Source: CAYVSP01 sp964453655 (lineage in GTDB: Bacteria; Patescibacteriota; Saccharimonadia; Saccharimonadales; CAYVSP01). Taken from it: a stretch of DNA of 26,603 nucleotides. Under the pieces are notes generated by a model that saw only the letters and a list, made by a program, of their open reading frames with translations, was not told the DNA's origin and made no database searches. This document shows positions 21,239 through 26,603 of the stretch, one piece after another; the first letter of the stretch is position 1, and every line of letters starts with the position of its first letter. The stretch is from NCBI GenBank assembly GCA_964453655.1, contig CAYVSP010000011.1:1-26603 (forward strand), given 5' to 3'. Made by a program: the position numbers and the translations under genes.

Positions 21239-22318
21239 ATGAAATTTATGAGACGGCAGGACTTATGCGTCTATGTTGGTATGAGTGGAGGGGTCGACTC
21301 TTCTGTTACCGCCGCTCTTCTTAAAGAGCAAGGCTACCGCGTTATTGGTGTGTATATGAAGAATTGGAGCCAAGACCTGCCCGGCCATCATTGTCCCTGG
21401 AAAGAAGACTACCAAGATGCCAAGCGTGTGGCAGTGCAGCTTGATATTGACTTTAAAATGTACGATTTTGAAAAGGAGTATCGTTCCCTGGTGGTCGATT
21501 ACATGCTTGATGAATACAAAGCAGGACGCACTCCTAACCCGGATGTTATGTGCAACCAAGAGGTCAAATTCAAGCTGTTTCTAAATGCTGCCCTGAAAGA
21601 TGGTGCTGATTACATAGCGACCGGCCATTACGCGAGAGTCAAAAATGGACAATTGCTGAACGCCAAGAACCACGAAAAAGACCAGACATACTTTTTATAC
21701 CGGGTAAGCGAGCAGGCTCTTCAAAAAAGTTTGATGCCAATTGGTGAGTTTAAGACCAAAGCAGAAGTGCGGGCTCTTGCCAAAAAGTTTGAGCTAGCTA
21801 CAGCCGATAAAAAAGATAGCCAGGGTATATGTTTTGTAGGCAGCGTCGGTATTCGCGATTTTCTGGCCAATTATATAAAAACCAAGCCAGGACATATTAT
21901 TGATCAGGGCGGCAATATAATCGGTGAACATGACGGAGCAATTTTTTATACCATTGGCCAGCGCCATGGTCTGGATGTCGGCGGCGGGTTACCTTATTAC
22001 GTGACCGACAAGGACATGAAGAAAAACATTGTGTATGTGACAACTAACCTTGATGATAAAAAATTGTGGCACGATAAACTGTTGCTCAGCGACGTTCACT
22101 GGATAAACGGTTTACCGAATTTCAATAAAACTTACCAAGTACGCACTCGATACCGGGCCCCACCTATCAAAGCAACACTACATGTGAAAGGTCTGTCTTC
22201 TCACAATAGGATTCAGTTAAAACTGGAAGAATCGGTGCGGGCAGCGACGCCTGGCCAGTCTGCGGTGCTTTACGACGGAGAACGGTGCTTAGGCGGCGGT
22301 ATTATCTCACTCGTCTAG
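21239..22318 (+). CDS. mnmA: tRNA-specific 2-thiouridylase
   Basis: The 359-aa enzyme adds sulfur to U34 of tRNA-Lys, -Glu and -Gln, using ATP to adenylate the base and persulfide sulfur. The PP-loop GMSGGVDSS is at residues 14-22. The two catalytic cysteines are in NPDVMCNQEVKF (first) and DSQGICFVG (second). GHYARV and FYTIGQRHGLDVGG are further family motifs. The length is normal (about 360). The sulfur donor is probably the cysteine desulfurase at 13.9 kb. No relay proteins are in the window. Its 3' end overlaps the convergent membrane-protein gene by 12 bp. Confidence 0.95.
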   Translation: MKFMRRQDLCVYVGMSGGVDSSVTAALLKEQGYRVIGVYMKNWSQDLPGHHCPWKEDYQDAKRVAVQLDIDFKMYDFEKEYRSLVVDYMLDEYKAGRTPNPDVMCNQEVKFKLFLNAALKDGADYIATGHYARVKNGQLLNAKNHEKDQTYFLYRVSEQALQKSLMPIGEFKTKAEVRALAKKFELATADKKDSQGICFVGSVGIRDFLANYIKTKPGHIIDQGGNIIGEHDGAIFYTIGQRHGLDVGGGLPYYVTDKDMKKNIVYVTTNLDDKKLWHDKLLLSDVHWINGLPNFNKTYQVRTRYRAPPIKATLHVKGLSSHNRIQLKLEESVRAATPGQSAVLYDGERCLGGGIISLV

Positions 22319-22963
22319 GAGTACTTCGTTGGCGACATTACCCAAGCGTACGCGTAAGGCGAAAAGACGAATAAAGATGGTATGTAAATGCAAGCTCAGA
22401 AGTAGCACCAGCGTCCCAATCAACGCATATAACCAAGCCGTCCACATACCGAGTTGGCCTATCCATATCTTGATACAAAGCAGCGAAAAAGGCAGTAGCA
22501 ACTTAAAAAACAGGACAGTGTAGAGTAACCAACACCCCAACACGATTAGACGTATAACCAGTTTAGAACCGGCTTTACGCAAAGCATTGCGTGGATTGTT
22601 ATGGATATAGTGTTCTTCTTCGACGGTGTTAATAGTGCCGCTAATCATAAAGCGCAGTGCCATCACAACTTCATATACCAAGAGTCCTAAAATCAGCCAC
22701 ATAGAGTAGTACAAAATTTTATTAAAAGTGGGGTTGCTAAAGACGGTGTGACGTAACGTGTCGATAAAGTTGCGCTGCTCCTGGATTGCAGTCAGGGCAC
22801 TGCTGGAGCCGAACCAATAGTTGTACCACGCGCCGTTGCGCAGACCATTTGCCCAGAAGGTCAGGCCAACAAAGGCTTCTGTGATAATAAGGGTAATCGT
22901 CAGACTCAGAGTGGAAGGCTGAAGTAGTAGCCCTATGTATCGCAATCTTTGTTTTGATTTCAT
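22307..22963 (-). CDS. Predicted four-helix membrane protein, unknown
   Basis: The 218-aa protein has membrane helices at about 16-38, 84-108, 138-165 and 172-200. A soluble loop containing WFGSSSALTAIQEQRNF lies between the first two, and a charged one (NTVEEEHYIHNNPRNALRK) after the second. The C-terminus is basic then acidic (ALRVRLGNVANEVLLDE). I do not recognise the family. It is a single gene, divergent from alaS with overlapping promoters and convergent with mnmA. No enzymatic motif is visible. Confidence 0.65.
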   Translation of the reverse strand: MKSKQRLRYIGLLLQPSTLSLTITLIITEAFVGLTFWANGLRNGAWYNYWFGSSSALTAIQEQRNFIDTLRHTVFSNPTFNKILYYSMWLILGLLVYEVVMALRFMISGTINTVEEEHYIHNNPRNALRKAGSKLVIRLIVLGCWLLYTVLFFKLLLPFSLLCIKIWIGQLGMWTAWLYALIGTLVLLLSLHLHTIFIRLFALRVRLGNVANEVLLDE

Positions 22964-22974
22964 GGATTGTTACT

Positions 22975-23003
22975 AGTGTATGGTTTTTATTGCAGTGATA
23001 CAA
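22975..23003 (-). promoter_or_regulatory. Promoter of the four-helix membrane protein
   Basis: On the minus strand TTGTAT (23003-22998), 17-nt spacer, TACACT (22980-22975), ATG 11 nt later. The -35 hexamer lies across the opposite-strand alaS -10 box (22999-23004), so the two promoters probably exclude one another. Confidence 0.55.
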
Positions 23004-23004
23004 T
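22999..23004 (+). promoter_or_regulatory. -10 box of alaS
   Basis: TACAAT, 7 nt before the ATG at 23012. This supports 23012 as the start and makes the further upstream ATG at 22967 impossible on this transcript. Confidence 0.5.
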
Positions 23005-23011
23005 ATGCCAG

Positions 23012-24928
23012 ATGACAGCACAAGAGATACGCCAGGCGTACTTAGATTTTTTTGTAAAAAAAGGCCACAAGATTATTCCGCGAGCTCGGATTGTGCCTGA
23101 TAATGATCCTACAACTCTCTTTACCGGCAGCGGCATGCAGCCGCTTGTACCATACTTGCTGGGCGAGACACATCCTGAGGGTACGCGGCTTGTAGACTCA
23201 CAGCCAGTATTTCGAGCACAGGACATTGAAGAGGTTGGCGACAATCGTCACGATACTTTATTTGAAATGCTTGGTAACTGGTCGCTGGGTGATTATTTTA
23301 AAGCCGAACAGCTACCCTGGAAGTGGGAGTTTTTTACTGAAGAGGTGAGACTTGATCCGAATAAATTGTATGTGACATGTTTTATTGGTGACGAAGCCAA
23401 TAACATACCTAAAGACAACGAGAGCTCCACTATATGGAAGCAGTTATTTAGCAAAAAGGGTATTGAAGCTAAAGAAGCTGACTTGGGTAGTGAAAAAACA
23501 GCTGCTGAAAAAGGGATGAAATCTGGCGAGCGGATATTTTACTACGATACTAGCAAAAACTGGTGGTCGCGTGCTGGCAAACCTGAAGAAATGCCGGTTG
23601 GTGAACCAGGTGGTACCACAAGCGAAGTTTTCTATGAATTTGATTTTGTTGAGCACAATCCTGACTATGGCGAATATTGTCACCCAAACTGTGATTGCGG
23701 AAGGTTCATCGAAATTGGCAATAGCGTGTTTATGGAATATGTCAGAACTGAAAAAGGATTCGAAAAACTACCAAAGCAAAATGTTGATTGTGGTTGCGGA
23801 TTAGAACGTACAGCCATGGCCGCAATCAACAGCCCTGACGTATTTAAAATTAGTCTCTTATGGCCGATTGTCGAGGAACTTGAGAGACTCTCCGGCAGAG
23901 ATTACGATGATAATACTAACGCAATGCGCGTCATTGCCGATCATCTACGGGCAGCTACTTTTTTGGCGGTTGACGGTGTAACGCCCAGTAATAAGGAGCA
24001 AGGCTATGTCTTGCGCCGCCTGGTGCGCCGAGCTATTCGATTTGCTTTTGATCTGGGCATTGAGCAAAACTTTTTAGAGCATGTCGTGCCAGTGGTTGCC
24101 GATTTATACCATGAAGATTATCCGGACGTAGCCAAAAATCGCAACAGAGTTATTGAGGTACTGATCAAAGAAGAAAAAATCTTCCGCCAGACCCTCCGTA
24201 AAGGTTTACAAGTACTTTCAAAAATTGCAGAATCCAACAAAAACGACAAAGGAGAGATAGTTGTTAAAGGCGATACTGTCATATTTCCTATGTATGATAC
24301 GTACGGTTTCCCAACTGAACTAACTCTCGAAGAAGCTTTCAAACAAGGTTGGACCGTAGATAACAACTGGCAAAGACAATTTGATGCCAAGATGGCTGAA
24401 CAAAGACAACGTAGCCAGACTGCTTCTAGGGGTACGTTTAAAGGGGGTCTTGGCGGGCAAACACTGCAGCACAAGAAATATCACACAGCTACACATCTCA
24501 TGTATCAGGCACTTCGAGATGTATTAGGCGATCATGTTATACAAAATGGCAGTAATATTACCGAGGAACGACTACGCTTCGACTTTAGTCATCCGAAAAA
24601 AGTTACGCCAGAGCAAATCAAGCAAGTCGAAAATATTGTGAACAAGCAAATTAGTAAAGACCTCAAAGTCAGCTTTAAAGAGTATCCAACTAAGGTCGCA
24701 CGGGAAGAAAAGGGTGCGTTAGGTCAATTTGGCGATCGTTATGGCGACACAGTAAAAGTCTACGAAATGATTGCTGATGGTGAGGATAAACCTTTCAGTT
24801 TTGAAATCTGCGGTGGTCCCCATGTGGAACATACCGCTCAATTAGGTGAAGGGGGTAAGAAGTTCAAAATCATTAAAGAGGAATCTTCGGCTGCAGGCAT
24901 ACGTCGCATCAAAGCAGTATTGCAATGA
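23012..24928 (+). CDS. alaS: Alanyl-tRNA synthetase lacking the C-Ala domain
   Basis: The 638-aa class II synthetase charges tRNA-Ala. The aminoacylation core has FFVKKGHKIIPRARIVPDND, FTGSGMQPLVPYL and the RHDTLFEMLGNWSLGDYF motif. The editing domain has HTATH and CGGPH with the zinc-ligand histidines and cysteine. The protein ends right after SSAAGIRRIKAV, where typical bacterial enzymes (about 870 aa) continue with a C-terminal dimer/tRNA-binding domain. The insertion GEYCHPNCDCGRF plus VDCGCGLER adds a cluster of cysteines, perhaps a metal site. Start chosen at 23012 on promoter position and family N-terminus. The stop overlaps the next start (ATGA). Confidence 0.93.
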   Translation: MTAQEIRQAYLDFFVKKGHKIIPRARIVPDNDPTTLFTGSGMQPLVPYLLGETHPEGTRLVDSQPVFRAQDIEEVGDNRHDTLFEMLGNWSLGDYFKAEQLPWKWEFFTEEVRLDPNKLYVTCFIGDEANNIPKDNESSTIWKQLFSKKGIEAKEADLGSEKTAAEKGMKSGERIFYYDTSKNWWSRAGKPEEMPVGEPGGTTSEVFYEFDFVEHNPDYGEYCHPNCDCGRFIEIGNSVFMEYVRTEKGFEKLPKQNVDCGCGLERTAMAAINSPDVFKISLLWPIVEELERLSGRDYDDNTNAMRVIADHLRAATFLAVDGVTPSNKEQGYVLRRLVRRAIRFAFDLGIEQNFLEHVVPVVADLYHEDYPDVAKNRNRVIEVLIKEEKIFRQTLRKGLQVLSKIAESNKNDKGEIVVKGDTVIFPMYDTYGFPTELTLEEAFKQGWTVDNNWQRQFDAKMAEQRQRSQTASRGTFKGGLGGQTLQHKKYHTATHLMYQALRDVLGDHVIQNGSNITEERLRFDFSHPKKVTPEQIKQVENIVNKQISKDLKVSFKEYPTKVAREEKGALGQFGDRYGDTVKVYEMIADGEDKPFSFEICGGPHVEHTAQLGEGGKKFKIIKEESSAAGIRRIKAVLQ

Positions 24929-25317
24929 AGCTTCGATACCTGTTGAGAAAGGGTGTGACCAGGGCTTGTATAACCGGTGCAGTTGTTGGTCTTTTGTTTT
25001 GGCCAGTGGTTTATCCGGCGGATTTAGGTAAGGGAGGGTTTTCCTGTAAAGGCTTTAGAAACTGTGGACTAACCATAGTTCCACGCATCTATTATGTGAT
25101 TGCTCATCCCAAATCATATTCCGATTTTGGACTTAGACCTTTTGCAAACTTTTATTTTCAGCCACCAGTAACCTACTGTAGCACTGCTAGTCAGTATGCT
25201 TGCCTAATTGAATATGTAGCAGTTCCATTGAGTATGCTTGTTGGGGCTGGTACCGGTGCGGCAGTGTATTTGCTTCAGAGATATTTTTCCAAAAAACTTT
25301 CTCATCCATCGCACTGA
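24925..25317 (+). CDS. Small membrane protein downstream of alaS, unknown
   Basis: The 130-aa protein has a basic N-terminus (KLRYLLRKGVTR), a first membrane helix (about 13-31) and a second near the C-terminus (about 95-120). Between them is an external loop of about 60 residues with four cysteines (FSCKGFRNCG and YCSTASQYAC) spaced as two possible disulfides. The C-terminus is basic. Not recognised. Start codon overlaps the alaS stop, so it is translated from the same message, but coupling to tRNA charging is not implied by sequence. Confidence 0.65.
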   Translation: MKLRYLLRKGVTRACITGAVVGLLFWPVVYPADLGKGGFSCKGFRNCGLTIVPRIYYVIAHPKSYSDFGLRPFANFYFQPPVTYCSTASQYACLIEYVAVPLSMLVGAGTGAAVYLLQRYFSKKLSHPSH

Positions 25318-25355
25318 AACACAGCCTTGAATCGTAAAGTTAACAGATAATAGTG

Positions 25356-25361
25356 TATAAT
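25356..25361 (+). promoter_or_regulatory. -10 box of the FtsA/PilM-like gene
   Basis: Consensus TATAAT ends 10 nt before the ATG at 25372. No clear -35. Another near-leaderless start. Confidence 0.55.
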
Positions 25362-25371
25362 CTTACTGATT

Positions 25372-26603
25372 ATGCTTGATAAGGTAAAGTCACTCGGCAA
25401 GCATGCATTGAGCCGAAGTAAAACAAAAACCAAAGAAGACTCGCAACACGTTGTCGCTTTAGATATTGGTACTGAGTTTGTAAAAGCTCTGATTGGCCGC
25501 GTCGTAAATGACAAAGTTGAAATACTAGGTGTTGGCCGAGCTCATCAGTCACTTACCGACATGCAAGCTGGAGCTATTTCAGACATTGGATCGGTGGTGG
25601 CCAATTGTGACAAGGCCCTAAATGAGGCCGAGCAACAGGCCGGCATAAGTGTCCGTACCGCCATTATTGGTATTGCCGGCGAACTAGTTAAGGGCACTAC
25701 TACAACCGTACGAGCGTTGCGCAAAGACGCGAAAAAGCCACTGGACATTGCTGAAGTAGAGCGCATCATTGGTCTTGTGCAAGAAAAAGCCTCGGCTAAA
25801 GCAAAGCAGCAGCTGGCGTGGGAATTAGGCGGTAAAACGGTGGAAATACGCATGGTCAATAGTGCGCTGGTGAACATGGAGATAGATGGCTACAAAGTAA
25901 CTAACCCGATAGGTTTTCAGGGAAAAGAAGTAATCGTACAGCTTTATACAGCTTTTGCGCCAATGATTCATATCGGTGCACTGGAACGAACCGCACATGA
26001 GCTAGATCTGGATCTGTTAGCGGTGGCGGCTGAACCATTTGCAGTTGCTCGCTCAGTAATAGGCGATAACCCGAATGCTACTATGAGCGCAATTCTGATG
26101 GATGTCGGCGGCGGTACGACGGACATTGCTGTTATAAATGATGGCGGTGTACAAGGTACCAAAATGTTTGGTATTGGTGGCCGGGCCTACACTCGTTCAA
26201 TCGAAAAAGATTTAGGAATTGAATTTGAAGAAGCAGAAAAGACAAAACTGGCACTGGGCAATAATAAGTTAACATCATCTCAATCTACCGCGGTAAAAGC
26301 CGCGCTGAATAAAACACTTGATGTCTGGCTAAGTGGAGTCGACCTGGCCCTAGGAGAATTTGATAAACTAGATCATCTACCGCACCGCCTGCTACTCTGC
26401 GGTGGTGGTTCTAGCTTGGACATACTTATGGAAAAATTAGAGGAAAGCAATTGGTATAGAGATCTACCGTTTACGCGCAAACCGACCGTACAACATATTC
26501 AGCCCGAACAAGTCATGGGTATCCTGGACAAAACTGGCTCAGTAACCGATCATACATTCATAACCGCCATGGGTCTGCTTAGGGTAGGGCTCGATACCCT
26601 ACA
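25372..26603 (+). CDS. FtsA/PilM-like actin-fold ATPase (partial)
   Basis: The first 410 residues are in the window; the gene continues beyond the right edge. ALDIGTEFVKALIG is the phosphate-1 motif, AILMDVGGGTTDIAV the phosphate-2 motif, and LLLCGGGSSLDILME the adenosine motif of the actin/Hsp70 fold. The region between (about 75-170, with AEQQAGISVRTAIIGIAGE and later NPIGFQGKEV) corresponds to the SHS2-type 1C subdomain that marks FtsA and PilM. FtsA tethers FtsZ at the septum; PilM is part of type IV pilus assembly. Without the C-terminus or neighbours I cannot choose; FtsA-like is slightly favoured by the early GAISDIG segment. Confidence 0.75.
   Translation, partial: MLDKVKSLGKHALSRSKTKTKEDSQHVVALDIGTEFVKALIGRVVNDKVEILGVGRAHQSLTDMQAGAISDIGSVVANCDKALNEAEQQAGISVRTAIIGIAGELVKGTTTTVRALRKDAKKPLDIAEVERIIGLVQEKASAKAKQQLAWELGGKTVEIRMVNSALVNMEIDGYKVTNPIGFQGKEVIVQLYTAFAPMIHIGALERTAHELDLDLLAVAAEPFAVARSVIGDNPNATMSAILMDVGGGTTDIAVINDGGVQGTKMFGIGGRAYTRSIEKDLGIEFEEAEKTKLALGNNKLTSSQSTAVKAALNKTLDVWLSGVDLALGEFDKLDHLPHRLLLCGGGSSLDILMEKLEESNWYRDLPFTRKPTVQHIQPEQVMGILDKTGSVTDHTFITAMGLLRVGLDTL

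Noticed and set aside
22967..23011. ATG at 22967 as alaS start
   Set aside because: Upstream of the -10 box; the extra 15 residues are not AlaRS-like, and MTAQEIR at 23012 is the usual family start.
1..26603. CRISPR array, insertion sequence with transposase, integrase, prophage genes
   Set aside because: No regularly spaced repeats and no transposase, integrase or phage structural motifs were seen in any frame read.

Overview
The window most likely comes from a Candidatus Saccharibacteria-type member of the Patescibacteria (CPR). This placement is inferred from protein features, not from a marker-gene search. The pointers are a short alanyl-tRNA synthetase that stops right after the editing domain (about 638 aa), a compact methionyl-tRNA synthetase, tightly overlapping genes, many unrecognised small proteins, and many genes whose -10 box lies only 6-12 nt before the start codon. 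TGA is an ordinary stop here (for example after the cysteine desulfurase and alaS), so this is not a code-25 lineage. One run of exactly 100 N (3871-3970) splits a trehalase gene; the run looks like a scaffold gap of unknown true length.

Layout. 1-4.5 kb is an accessory region: a PQ-loop/SemiSWEET-like transporter and a GT87-like membrane glycosyltransferase (both minus strand), a squalene/phytoene-synthase-like protein, a membrane-anchored cupredoxin and a GH37 trehalase. A three-copy hairpin plus GGGTGAAC repeat lies in its intergenic spaces. 4.7-6.3 kb holds a large unrecognised winged-helix-like protein and tRNA-Val(CAC). 6.3-9.3 kb is a pyrimidine-related cluster: pyrE, pyrF, an unknown protein, a second orotate-phosphoribosyltransferase-like protein and a NUDIX protein. 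metG follows, behind a roughly 100-nt leader that can fold so that the Shine-Dalgarno sequence is paired. 10.9-12.1 kb (minus strand) holds two unannotated 53- and 57-aa genes with strong ribosome sites, driven by a promoter whose -35 box sits in a perfect palindrome, next to an NrtR-like regulator with a degenerate Nudix box. tatD, two unknown small proteins and a cysteine desulfurase follow; the 5' end of the desulfurase gene is duplicated around a hairpin-rich insert.

The most striking part is 15.0-20.9 kb. This is a seven-gene operon encoding a full F1-type ATPase head and stalk (b-like, delta-like, alpha, gamma, beta, epsilon) but no subunit a. The first gene encodes a secreted beta-rich domain fused to a c-subunit-like transmembrane hairpin, with lysine where the ion-binding Asp/Glu should be. 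The catalytic residues of alpha and beta look intact. The complex is therefore probably an ATP hydrolase coupled to something other than proton flow, conceptually similar to the F1-like type 2/3 ATPases of mollicutes, but with its own membrane component.

The last part carries mnmA (which could use sulfur from the cysteine desulfurase for tRNA 2-thiouridine), two membrane proteins, alaS, and the start of an FtsA/PilM-like actin-fold ATPase that runs off the right edge.
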